64,000 nucleotides of DNA from Gracilaria gracilis (Eukaryota > Rhodophyta > Florideophyceae > Gracilariales > Gracilariaceae), in assembly GCA_030374805.1 (NCBI GenBank), contig JARGSG010000191.1:186001-250000 (forward strand), read 5' to 3'. A program made the translations under genes and the position numbers. Positions 54,738 to 64,000 of this stretch are shown here, piece by piece; within the stretch, counting starts at the first letter, position 1, and each line of letters opens with the position of its first letter. Below the pieces are notes generated by a model that saw only the letters and a list, made by a program, of their open reading frames with translations, did not search any database and was not told the DNA's origin.

Positions 54738-55013
54738 GACCCGGAAATGCATTCTGTGGCATTCGAGCTTCCTCCATCGGAGGTCACATCAAGCGCCAGC
54801 CGCCTGCCGCTCAAGTCAACTGTCCCTGTATCCACCATTGTGCCTGTAGTCGAGACTTCGCTCTCGAGAAACTTCTCACTAGCTTCAGTTCCTGATGAGG
54901 CTATTTTCGCCCTTTCGCACTCGAAGAGGCTGTCGTTCTCGCAGAGAACGTTTAAGTTCGAAGACACACTCGAGATTCTCTCACTCTCCGATGTCACCGG
55001 AGAGCTCATATAG
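54738..55013 (+). other. In-frame open extension after the cyclin stop
   Basis: The cyclin frame stays open for 91 codons after its TAG, encoding a Ser/Pro/Val-rich, low-complexity stretch (AFELPPSEVTSSASRLPLKS; LEILSLSDVTGEL). It could be the original C-terminal tail cut off by a nonsense change, a readthrough extension, or chance. The minus strand is also open here (54590-55009), which weakens the argument. Confidence 0.35.
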
Positions 55014-55591
55014 ACGGAGGGCTCGCGCTTCTCTGGGTGTCAAATGAGTTTCTCGTTACAACTCTTGTACCCTTGTACTCGTTGCCCACTGCCAATATCT
55101 GGCCCTGTCTAGCTTATCGAAGGAATAAGGAAACTGGCGCGGAAACTGAAGATCGAACGTAGCAAAATCGTGCAAACAGCGGAACAGTATCGCTTTATTT
55201 ATGAGGCTGTGTTGGCTGGAATGCGCAGTTGGCGGCAGGGCAAGCGTCTGTTCGAAGCTCAACCGTATGCAATCGCAAACAACTGTCACAACGGCAAAGA
55301 TGAACTTACCGTGAAGCAACGGCCTGGTCAAGAATGGTAGCAATGTTTGAAGAATCTTAAGAGGTGTTACACAAGCATTGTCTCTAGTTATAGGCTACAA
55401 CTTCTGGGCACCTTCTGCTCCAGCTGACCTCCTTATCTCACTCTGCATCGTGGACGAGAACGCCATGATGCCTTCATGAGCGTGTTTTGATGAGCAACAT
55501 AAGCAGGGTCTAAGGACCTGTTTACAGCGTCCAGATATTTGTCGTGCGCTTCGTTTAAAGAGCGGATAACCTCCAGTAAAGACGTCGTGCG
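55014..55591. other. Intergenic, nothing recognised
   Basis: Short overlapping ORFs without motifs. Confidence 0.4.
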
Positions 55592-57140
55592 TTAAAAACT
55601 TGTTTGTAAAGGCTCAGTTGCGCTTGAACCTTGAAGGGAGGAATGAATTTCTGCCTTGCTCTTCTTTCGTTCCTCGAATTCATCCTTCTGCAACTGCACT
55701 TTTTCCTGATAGCTTCCCGCGAACTTGTCCATCGAAGAATTTAACCCTGTAAGAGCTTCCTGGAACATCATGTCACTACTGCTTCGCGCGGATTTCGTAC
55801 GCTTAGAGCCAATTGATTGCTCCCCATTACTAGATGTCCTCCGCCTCTTACCCTTTATAAAACTCAGATCCCTGTTCACTCCTAGACTGCCACCAGCATT
55901 AACGGGGAGATCACGTGTCAGAAACTGTCCCACGATTTGGTCTACATCTTCATAATCCAGACGAAAGACACAGTACGTGAGAAACGTCCTGCTTCCAACC
56001 GCGGATAACGATTTGGTCCTCGGGTTCTTATTGCAGAAGTATATAAACGGAAGCTCTCGGTTGTTCCCGGATACCTCATAGTTCGCAACGGTTCTCGTCC
56101 AACAGGTTTTATTCTCCCGCCAGACGGTGGAGAGCTTGTCCCCGCTTCGCTCTGCCAGAGGAGGCAATGAGGGTGTGACATTCGACACAGGGTGGGGAAA
56201 CTTTTCAATAGGTGCGAAATCCTTGTCGTTAAATCGGGTTGCAATTCGGTTCCACAAGTCCCCATGGCGCAAGCCTGCATCCTGTTGCGCGCGTGTGTGT
56301 GTCGTAGAAAGCCCGTAAATATGACGCGTCGTCTCCTCGTCATCACGAACTAGCACCAAAAGACGTGCAAATTCATTCTCGCTCAACTCCGGGGTGGTGT
56401 TTTTCTTCTTTGAACCCTCTGATGGGCAATCAATCCCGGAAACGGTGGCACCAGTGCTCTTTTCTCCCACTTTGTGTACCACATCCTCGCCTTCAGACAC
56501 TGATAATTCTTTTTTAAAGAGCTTGTGCTCCGTCTCACTGGACAGGCTACCGAGTAACGAAGATGGCTTTTGTGCGACAGCCATATCAAGCCCTTTCTTT
56601 AAAGCACGATGTGCCGTTAAACTTCCATGCTCTATACTAGACATTAGCGAGTATGGGAGAATGTTTCGGACTAGTTCCGTGTGAACATGAAGCATTAGGT
56701 GCGCCCTGAGAACCTCCTTTGAGCCTGTAGTAGTACGTCGCATAGCTCGTAGAATGGTTGTTAGTTAGTTCCTTTCCACTTCGGGAGAGAACAAAGTTCC
56801 AAACAAAGTTTAACTCGTCCTCGACATTTGAAAGTCGCAGTGTTTGAAACCTTGGTTTCTTCGGCGTGTCAGGATCGCTTATGGTTGTGTGGGGAACGAT
56901 TTCATCAAACGATGACGGGGATTTGTGCTCTTCAGCGTCTCCGAATTCCATTTCCTCGTCGGAGTTTATGCCCAGCTTCTGGGTTACAAGTAGTCTCTGA
57001 GGCAGCGCTGCAAGAGGGCGGGTGCTTTGGGATGAGAAATATGCTGGCCAGGGTTTTACGCTGCGGAGAGTATGCCGGGGAACGTCCGAATTGACAATGT
57101 CGATCCTATATTGCTGCGCGGGAGAGCGCACGTGGTCCAA
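55592..57140 (-). pseudogene. Transposon-associated ORF of unknown function, one frameshift
   Basis: Two frames overlap near 56640-56750: the N-terminal 57140 frame and the 56743 frame to the stop at 55592, together about 510 codons. The central part has ELSENEFARLLVLVRDDEET, LRHGDLWNRIATRFNDKDF and WRENKTCWTRTVANYEVSGN. I recall similar ORFs next to transposases in protist genomes, but I cannot name the family. The C-terminus is basic (KGKRRRTSSNGEQS) and then coiled-coil (YQEKVQLQKDEFEERKKSKA). It is on the same strand as, and downstream of, the pogo/Tigger-like transposase at 57.7-59.4 kb. It is probably the accessory protein of that element. Confidence 0.5.
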
Positions 57141-57321
57141 GCGAAATTCACCAACAAAAACTGGCGCACCTTGCGCCAGGGTTTGTTGCAGAGGGGGAGG
57201 TTCGGTGGCTGATGTTGGCCATTTCGGTGTCTGCCACTCTTTGTGATACTGTGGTTTTCGACCTGGAGGCTACAGAATCGGACACCGGTTTTGAGAGGCT
57301 TTTTATCAACGGTACAAACTA

Positions 57322-57350
57322 GAGATTCGAGTCTAAAGGACTCGAATCTC
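57322..57350. repeat. Perfect 12-bp inverted repeat (hairpin)
   Basis: GAGATTCGAGTC, a 5-nt spacer TAAAG, then GACTCGAATCTC. It lies between the two transposon genes on the minus strand and could act as a terminator-like or regulatory hairpin; this is a guess. Confidence 0.6.
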
Positions 57351-57672
57351 ATGGCGTACACAGACCCTTAGTGTGGGCTAACTGTCCTTACTCAAATGTG
57401 TCGGAAAAACTTCCAAAACAAAAATCGTTGCTTCCAAGCGTCGACTTCTCTGTTACAAGTTACGCATTTTAAATTATATTCGTCGCAAAGAAAAGGTCTA
57501 CATCTCAGCTCCAAGGAATGCCTGAGCTAGTCTTCCATCTACATATAAGAGATTCACGATCTCGAGCTAACTGCACCTCGTCAGAATACATCATTATCGA
57601 ATACTACTCAAACCTGTCGGATTCATACATCCCACCAAAACAGGACATCATTGCAAATCCACGACTTTCCAC

Positions 57673-59371
57673 TCAATTGTCCCAGATGATTTCCGGAACA
57701 GTTCCTGGAATAGGCTCGTTATCCTCTACTTCAATGTTATCACGGCCTTGCAGTTTCAACATTGCGTCGACAGCCTGCTCTCGTGCTGCACTTTGCGCGG
57801 CTAAGCGCCTACGTTCGACACGAGTAGCTTTTAAGTGCTCGAACAACGTCTTGCGTCGCGGAGCAAGAGGCAACAAATGTCGAAGCTCAGCGGCGCTCTC
57901 AACGCAGTGCGATCCATGCGACCGAGCATTGAGGGCCTGGAGAACACTCGACGCTGTCAAAATGACTACAAAATTCCGTGGTAACTTTCACAGTTCCAGA
58001 TTCATCTATCTCTGTCTCCTGGACAAGCGAGCGGGCATTCTTCAGGTACGTGTCGATCAGAAACTGTACTGTTATCCGTTCTTTTTTTCCATTGCTATCA
58101 AGAAAGGCAGAGTCTTCCGAAGCCCGGGGACACGGAGAGCCTCGCTCGTGGACCCAATTTCCAGTCTTCGAAAATCCACTTCGAATGTTGGAGAACAGCA
58201 GCGATTCCGACAATGCAACCGTAATGCAGTAGGCTACGTCAAACACATCGATTACATTGCGTGTACGAGACATGCGATGAACCTCCCGCTGTACAAAGGA
58301 TTTATATGCGCCAAATACACCAAAGTCCTATGGTCGCAATACATGGCTTGTGTGGGACGGGAGAGCTTGCACAATCACTCGATTCTCCTTCAAGGAGCTG
58401 AGTGTTTTGTACTGCACATGCCCTCTATATCCGTCCAGGAGTACCAACAAATGCTTACCACCAGCACGAAGCTCAGTGGTCTCCAGTACGAATTGCTGAG
58501 CCCAGTCGTGAAATATGCAGCTATCTACTCCCGGAATATCTCTCTGATACACGTAACATGGAGGAAGGAAATCATGAAGCGTCTGCAGCTTTCCATTCAC
58601 AAACCTGTAGTGAGCCCTCTTACCCCAAAAGACAACAGGCGTCTTTCATGATCTGCCGTCAGCTGATACTACTGGCATAACCGTAACTCGGTCATTTGCC
58701 CCCCTGCCCCTCACGTTTTTCTGCATTAGCACAGAATCCTTGCTGCCAACCCCTTTTTGGTGGCTACGCCCAAGAATCTTATTGATCGATGAACCAGATT
58801 CATCAATGTTGAAAATGCGTCTTGTATCCAAAATGTAGTAACGGTTGATGAGGCTTTCCAGTAGTGCAAAATGCCTGGCTATCTTCTCAGGAGTGACTTC
58901 GGCACGGTCCTTCTCTACGATTCGTATTTGCAGAAACTTCAACTGATGACGCATCAGAAATCGAGTCAACCAACCCTCTGAAGGGCGGTTGTTCTCAAAT
59001 CTGATACGCAGCTGGCTATCGGCCGAGAGCGATTCAACATAGGCTTCGACGAGATCACAAAGCGCCACTTTTGTTAGCGTTGTATTGTTGTCCACAAAGT
59101 ACTGGATGGACCCCACTAGGGATAACTCTTCTTCTTTGGTGAATGCAATAGGGCGACCAGGGTCACGCAACGGTACATCGACATCCAAGTAGTGCTTTGG
59201 ATGCGCAAACGGGTTCATTTTGATCCATAGATTGTACCAGTGACGAATAAGGTGCTCCGGGATGTTGTACTTTTTCTCAAATTTTTCACAGGAGGTAGAC
59301 TGGTGGAACTTCTCGAACAAGGCTTCCTGTAAAATCAGACGAAGTTCTGAGGGTGGAATAAAGTCCGTCAT
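57673..59371 (-). pseudogene. Pogo/Tigger/Jerky-type transposase with two nonsense codons and a frameshift
   Basis: From ATG 59371 one frame encodes the N-terminal DNA-binding region: FHQSTSCEKFEKKYNIPEHL, EEELSLVGSIQYFVDNNTTL and PSEGWLTRFLMRHQLKFLQI. The DDE core follows: RRIFNIDESGSSINKILGRS, HLLVLLDGYRGHVQ and SHVLRP-stop-DFGVF. A TGA near 58646 sits where the family has Trp after DGRS. A TAG at 58328 sits two codons before the third catalytic Asp. The frame itself is conserved across both stops. A one-base shift near 57955 moves the C-terminal end (RRLAAQSAAREQAVDAMLKL) to another frame, ending at 57673. It is older than the intact pogo-like copy at 17.7 kb and belongs to a different family. 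Confidence 0.8.
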
Positions 59372-61358
59372 GGTGTCGTGGAGGAGGATGGGTTTATCGC
59401 TCTGAGTGGTTGTGTTTATCTGATGCTGTACCTTAGATAGCGTTGGGGCTGCAGTTGTGGGATCAAAGAGTCACAGAAACCATGTTCTGCGTTCTTTTAT
59501 ACAGCTTCTGGGTTGTCAGAATATTTGAAGGACTTCTGCGCAGTTCTCGTGCTTTGAGCTGTTTCCGATTTGATGATTCAGTAATTACACAACTAGATCT
59601 CATTTCAGAGGTTGCAGGAGATAGTGGTTGCGACAAAGTAACGACGAAGGCTACAAAAATAGTAGTAAACTTTTGTGAGTTGTGAATGCTGCGTGATGTG
59701 ACCAGTACGAACATAGGATGCGCGGACGTTTGTGGACGGTTTGAGTTCGCGGTTTTCGGTGCTGTCACATTTGGTCGTAGTGGGACGTGAAGTATCGACA
59801 AAGTGCAGCGATTTGTCCTTTCTGCGCGAGAGGTGTCTGACCTCGAGGGAAGCCGTGGTGCCGAATGTGACATTACACAGTGAAGTTGTCAAATGAATCT
59901 CTTGTTTTCTCTCGCGTTCTGTGTCATTACGTATTCTCTACCACTTCAGAAAGATCGAGAGAATTGCGGTCATATGTCTTGCCGTGAAACTATGTACATT
60001 AAATCCTTGTTACAAGCATGTATGGCGTTAACCTCTCCAGTATACTTGTAAATAGTTTATCCCTGTAGTGAGTGAAAGAAAGAACTAAACGCAGATGTAG
60101 CACTGCGCGCTCTGTGCCATGTTATAAGTGCCTTTTTTAACTGCTTTGAGGCCAATGAAAGACGTTAATTGCGTATGGCGCATTTAATGTCTCATGTCGC
60201 GCTTCAAATTGTTCGTGCTCCATGTAGAGCCGACTAAACGCCTTTGAAATCAATACCTTGCTTTCAGAGAAGTTCTTTGAACACAAATATAGGCATTAAT
60301 TAATCGTTAATAGTTTACCCCTCTAGCATTCTTTTTTCCTCCTCCATATCCTCATTTAAATTCGTCTCGGCAAGGATACTAAGCAGTAGCGTCAACAGCA
60401 AATGTAGCCACACATGCAAATGATGGTTGAAATACACAATCATTATTCTCGCCCTGAAAATCGAGCAGTGTTTTTATTGTGATTCTACTGTGATTGTACC
60501 TGTATGGCTTTGGTAAAGCTGTTTTGTCCGCATCTGATGGAGAGTAACAGTTTGTTTTTTAGTCATTGTTTAGCACTACTGGGGCAAAGGTTTGCAACGA
60601 AAAAAAGTATGTCGACTGGTTTCCATGCGTTCTCTTTTTGGCTTCATTCTGTAACTTGGATGGATGAAGGTCAATGAAGACGTTACAGTTTAGAGTTTCT
60701 AGAATGCTACAGTCTCTGGCGTGCCAACTAACTGCCTTTTATTGCTTAGTGGTTTTGTACAAGATACATGTCGACAGATATATTTATATCAAGAATATGC
60801 AGTTACATAAAAGTACGAATTTCTGGGTCACTGGGCGCATTTTCTTTGCCCGTACCATCCATGTATCTATATTGTTTTGAAGTGGCTCCACACGCCTCAG
60901 GCAGCTTCCCGAAAATTGGAAAGGCTCTCGGTATCCTTATAGGGTGGATATCCTTGTTGCGCAGCATCACTATATCGAGGATTGAGGGCCGTTCTTAACA
61001 AGAGGTAGACGGGCGGTTGATGAACGGTTGACGAAACCTGTACTTTAAAATTTTCAACCTTACCCACAGTAAATTAACATCTGTCAGATTGTTAGTTTCA
61101 GACACCGGTCCATCTTCTTCTCTTTGGATCTTCTTGATCCCCACGTAATATGCACCACCACTGAACCCCCGCCAATGCTTCGATCGGGCGATCGACCGCC
61201 CAGTCTAATATCCTCTCCACTCCCACCCTACATTAAGATGCCCTTGTATTGCACTCTCTTTGAAACCGGGATTCAAAGCCGATCAATCTCACAGCTTTGA
61301 CCAACCGCGTCCCTTGGTCGTAATGCATTTGAGAGTCTTTTTCCTCCCCGCTGATGAA
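59372..61358. other. Intergenic, no supported gene
   Basis: AT-rich with several long non-coding stretches (59900-60700). ORFs are short and without motifs. It probably contains the right end of the two-gene transposon and the left end of the Harbinger element; neither end was located. Confidence 0.35.
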
Positions 61359-61502
61359 AATCAACTGCACCACGTTGATCCTCCTTTCATTTGCGATCAA
61401 CTGCCCCGCGTTGATTCTACTTTCGTTTTCCATCAACTTCCCCGCGTTGATCCTCCTTTCATTTGCAAACAACTGTCCTTTATTGATCCCCTTTCGATTC
61501 GC
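61359..61502. repeat. Four tandem 36-bp units (minisatellite)
   Basis: Units 61359-61394, 61395-61430, 61431-61466 and 61467-61502 follow the pattern GATCAACTGCCCCGCGTTGA then a pyrimidine-rich half. Being a multiple of three, they would encode 12-residue repeats (minus strand: INAGQLIANERR-like). Whether this is coding is unknown; it lies 250 bp before the Harbinger ORF. Confidence 0.85.
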
Positions 61503-61749
61503 GTTCTTTTCCACTCTAATTTGGATTTCCCTATATCTACTACGTGACTCTCTTTTTTGGCTTGTTTGCCAGTAGATTTGAGAGCTTTTCGCTCTGTTTG
61601 GCTACTATCGAGCTCCTGGAAACAGTCTTTGGTTCTACTTCCGTTCAACTGAGCACTGTTTTTCTGTTTACGAATGCGTTAACATTCTTGCGCTCCGCCT
61701 ACCGATATATTGCAATCACTATCCCCATTACCCATCAATTTGGACAGCA

Positions 61750-63003
61750 ATGGTCGCCTGCCAAGCCGTTAGTAGATCAGTCCGCCTTCAGGCCTCCGTT
61801 GCTCTCAGCCTTCTACAATGCTCCGTGGCAATTTTGAAATCTAATACCCAGCCTAAGCCGGTCAAGCCACGTGCCTGTTCTCTAATTAGACGCACTGTGA
61901 CTTTTGAAGGCTTGGACGAGAGGCTGAATTCACGATCCTTTAAGCGAGCGTTCCGCATATCGAAAGAGGGATTTGGACTGCTACATTCGATTGTCGAACC
62001 AGCCCTTCAGAAGAATGTCGAAATGGGAGAGCGGTCAGGAAGACCGGCCATCTCTTCTCGCATGCGATTGGCGACAACATTGAGAATGTTGGCTGGTTCG
62101 AGCTACCTGGATATTATGATTGGGTTTCAGATTGGCGCTTCTACAACGTACGCAATATTCCATGAGACGTGCGAGGTATTATCAAACAAACTGAAATTGT
62201 CGGGCATACCGAAAACGGTGGGAGAACTCCAAGAGCTTGCGCTTGGCTTCAAGCACTCCCGAAAGAGTATGAGTCCTTTTTATGGGTGCATCGGTGCAAT
62301 TGATGGCATCGCAATTCAAATCCAGAAGCCAAGATGTCGCTATGCAGCCGCTTATTACTGCCGTAAAGGGTACTACTCTCTGCCTGTACAAGCGCTGGTG
62401 GATTCTTCGTATCGTTTTATCGATGTGTCGATCAGATGCGTGGGGTCAACACATGATTCCCTGGCACACGCTGTGTCTAAGTTGGGGAGACTACTGGAGG
62501 ATCACGGACTGCCTCTAGAGTTTTGGATCGTGGGAGATGAGGCCTACGTCTGCACGGAGCACTTGATCACTCCAATCCCAATGTCTCAGGTGACCAGTTC
62601 GGCGCAGGACGGGTTCAATTACTTTCTCTCGTCACTTCGCGTGCACGTAGAGCAAGCTTTCGGGATGCTAATGGCGAGATGGCGCATCCTGAACTACCTG
62701 CAGTACAGTGTACCAGTGAGCTCCCGAATTATTGGCGTGTGTATGAAGCTTCACAACTTCTGCGTCGATATCAACGAGGGAGGGGAGAAGAGTATCTCAA
62801 ATGATGAGATCTCTCAGCGCAACGAAGATGTCAAGGCCTGGTACGAGTGCTGCAAGGAGCAGCAATGGATTGAGGACCTCTCCGATTTATCTACAAGTGA
62901 TAATTCAATCTCGTTAAAGAGAGAGTCATTGGTGGACATCATCAGGGAGAAAGGCTTAAGGAGACCTCGTGTGCTCGGTGCTCCCACCCAATCCTTTGAG
63001 TAG
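61750..63003 (+). CDS. PIF/Harbinger nuclease (DDE_4), intact
   Basis: 417 uninterrupted codons from ATG 61750. A helix-turn-helix-like region precedes the nuclease: RPAISSRMRLATTLRMLAGS and GFQIGASTTYAIFHE. The DDE_4 core has YGCIGAIDGIAIQIQKPR (first Asp), YYCRKGYYSLPVQALVDSSY, FWIVGDEAYVCTEHLITPIP (second Asp) and LRVHVEQAFGMLMARWRILN (Glu). The end of the nuclease has IIGVCMKLHNFCVDIN, the usual closing helix. The Glu/Asp-rich C-terminus carries no known domain. A Myb/SANT partner normally helps it enter the nucleus and bind the ends; none was recognised here. Terminal repeats and 3-bp target duplication were not found, so mobility cannot be judged although the ORF looks intact. Confidence 0.88.
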   Translation: MVACQAVSRSVRLQASVALSLLQCSVAILKSNTQPKPVKPRACSLIRRTVTFEGLDERLNSRSFKRAFRISKEGFGLLHSIVEPALQKNVEMGERSGRPAISSRMRLATTLRMLAGSSYLDIMIGFQIGASTTYAIFHETCEVLSNKLKLSGIPKTVGELQELALGFKHSRKSMSPFYGCIGAIDGIAIQIQKPRCRYAAAYYCRKGYYSLPVQALVDSSYRFIDVSIRCVGSTHDSLAHAVSKLGRLLEDHGLPLEFWIVGDEAYVCTEHLITPIPMSQVTSSAQDGFNYFLSSLRVHVEQAFGMLMARWRILNYLQYSVPVSSRIIGVCMKLHNFCVDINEGGEKSISNDEISQRNEDVKAWYECCKEQQWIEDLSDLSTSDNSISLKRESLVDIIREKGLRRPRVLGAPTQSFE

Positions 63004-63351
63004 AGGTATTTACCGGTGTGAGGATGGCGCGAAAGGTAGAAATCAAAGCTGTGATGTCTCGCTTACGTCCGATTCTTATATGTCGTGAAAGAATATTTTC
63101 TACCGAAGACAGAGCCCATGATATACGATATCTTTAGCCCGACATTGGACATCTTCTTCTTCGATATGACTTTAAACATCGTGGAGCATTGTCTTGGGCG
63201 ACTTCGTGTCCATGCGAAGGTGAGAGACGAGTGGAATCTGGATTTGGGACACCCGCGTCTTGTCCTCTTCTGGTTTCACTGCACATAAGAAGAAGAGCAT
63301 GGTCAAAGACTGTACACTGAAGCAGACAAGCCATGACTCTAGCTAGGTGGT
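63004..63351. other. Spacer between the Harbinger ORF and clathrin heavy chain
   Basis: Short ORFs only. Must contain the 3' end of clathrin heavy chain (minus) and the right side of the Harbinger element. Confidence 0.4.
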
Positions 63352-64000
63352 TTACATCGCCTGTCCAGTGGCGTAGGCTGCTCTACCAGTTGGTGAAGCA
63401 TAAGTACTATAGGCATTCATGGGATTGAAAGCATTTGCGGTGTGTACAGAGGTCATGGGACCAACAACTGTCAGCGCGTTACTAGCACCCTGCTTCATAG
63501 CCGTGTTACCTCCATGCCAGCCTATGAGACCCACTCCGTTCCCTCCTCCCCCACCCAGAGCTGAGCCGTCAACAAGCCCACCGTCAGCTTGGTAGTACGA
63601 TAGTAAAGGCTGCTGTTGATAATCTTGTAAACCGTACAGCAAAACAGATTCGTCTACAAGATCTTCCTTTTCTTCGGTTCGCCTCATTTCTTCTACCTCG
63701 CGCTTTGTTTTTCGTTCCTCTTCTAGCCCGGTTAAACGAGATCCCGCTTCTGCCAAAGTTTGAATCATGAATGGCATAGCGAAATCCCGCATCTCTCCCA
63801 TCTACACGTATTCCATTGCCACATCGGGGGGGGGGAAGAAATTGTAGCATGCGTAAAGCAAAGCAGCAAAACATTCGCGTAGCTGGTTCTCGGCAAAGTA
63901 TTCGGCATATGTTTTGGCCAGCTCTTGATCCTCGGATTGGGCGATAGCATCAATCATGTCGTAGTAAAGCACATCCTTCTTCGCCAGTTCGATTGCTTGC
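63352..64000 (-). CDS. CLTC: Clathrin heavy chain, C-terminal end, with one in-frame TAG
   Basis: From the right edge the frame reads AIELAKKDVLYYDMIDAIAQ, ELAKTYAEYFAENQLRECFA and LLYACYNFFPPPDVAMEYV. A TAG at 63804-63802 follows, and then MGEMRDFAMPFMIQTLAEAG continues in the same frame to a stop at 63352. This matches the last clathrin repeat and trimerisation end of the heavy chain ([20 protein letters not shown], then AW...MDFAMPYFIQ). The TAG replaces the Trp that is conserved in this position, a TGG-to-TAG change. A run of 10 Gs (63826-63835) sits 22 bp above it, but the frame is correct on both sides, so homopolymer slippage does not explain the stop. The C-terminal tail is Gly/Ala/Tyr-rich, comparable to the proline/tyrosine-rich tail of animal clathrin. 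The protein forms triskelia that coat endocytic vesicles. Confidence 0.85.

Noticed and set aside
1-64000. Reassigned stop codon (TAG or TGA as sense)
   Set aside because: TAA, TAG and TGA each occur both as internal breaks and as natural ends (for example TAG ends the intact Harbinger ORF and TGA the hAT ORF), so no single codon is consistently sense.
1-64000. RIP-like C-to-T mutation of repeats
   Set aside because: Some stops fit (TGG to TAG or TGA) but others do not (the TAG before the third Asp of the 58-kb transposase fits TTG to TAG), and the youngest repeats show no excess.

Overview
The window is nuclear DNA of a eukaryote with few introns and many transposons. The host genes are eukaryotic housekeeping genes: VPS45, symplekin, clathrin heavy chain, a Pho80-type cyclin and a METTL27-like methyltransferase. 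They are mostly intronless. The one clear intron is about 96 nt, with GTAAGA/AG borders. Between them lie many families of mobile elements at different stages of decay. This gene style and repeat mix fit a florideophyte red alga best, but that is an inference; an oomycete or other intron-poor protist cannot be excluded from sequence alone. No rRNA, tRNA or CRISPR array was seen.

Layout. 1-0.6 kb: 5' part of VPS45 (minus strand), running off the left edge. 2.2-6.1 kb: a hAT transposase beside a truncated, partly duplicated amidase. 6.9-10.9 kb: symplekin (minus). 10.95-16.1 kb: a young Ty3/gypsy chromovirus with near-identical 336-bp LTRs; its 5' LTR lies only 24 bp upstream of the proposed symplekin ATG. 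17.5-19.55 kb: a complete pogo/Tc1-like element with TA target duplication. 20.7-21.3 kb: METTL27-like methyltransferase (minus). 22.8-25.6 kb: a decayed, TIR-bounded relative of the pogo-like element. 27-47 kb: a large accessory block described below, split by a decayed LINE at 39.5-43.8 kb. 47.5-48.8 kb: a MITE and a Tc1/mariner relic. 49.4-50.6 kb: a broken PIF/Harbinger nuclease. 51.0-53.9 kb: a broken NB-ARC/WD40 STAND ATPase gene. 54.1-54.7 kb: the cyclin. 55.6-59.4 kb: a broken two-gene DNA transposon. 61.75-63.0 kb: an intact Harbinger transposase. 63.35-64 kb: the clathrin heavy chain C-terminus (minus).

The most unusual part is 29-47 kb. On the minus strand is a decayed gene of about 1000 codons. 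It joins a beta-class, bacterial-type DNA amino-methyltransferase (DPPYN motif before the AdoMet-binding motif) to a SET-type protein-lysine methyltransferase. Facing away from it on the plus strand is a second decayed gene of about 1100 codons with a ParB-like segment, a basic nuclear-type linker and a candidate 2-oxoglutarate/Fe(II) oxygenase domain. Between the two genes sits a 2-2.3 kb foldback structure. It is built from near-perfect palindromes of about 70 bp and inverted arrays of about 122-bp repeats. The same palindrome reappears at 45.56 kb, next to a coiled-coil ORF and a Crypton/DIRS-type tyrosine recombinase. A testable reading is that these are parts of one recombinase-mobilised element family that carries its own DNA- and histone-modifying enzymes.

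Reading frames are often broken by single-base shifts, two of them in homopolymers of 8 A and 9 T, and by single in-frame stops. Stops occur in transposon genes and also in symplekin, clathrin heavy chain and possibly the cyclin. Sequencing or assembly error must be excluded before any of these is called a pseudogene.
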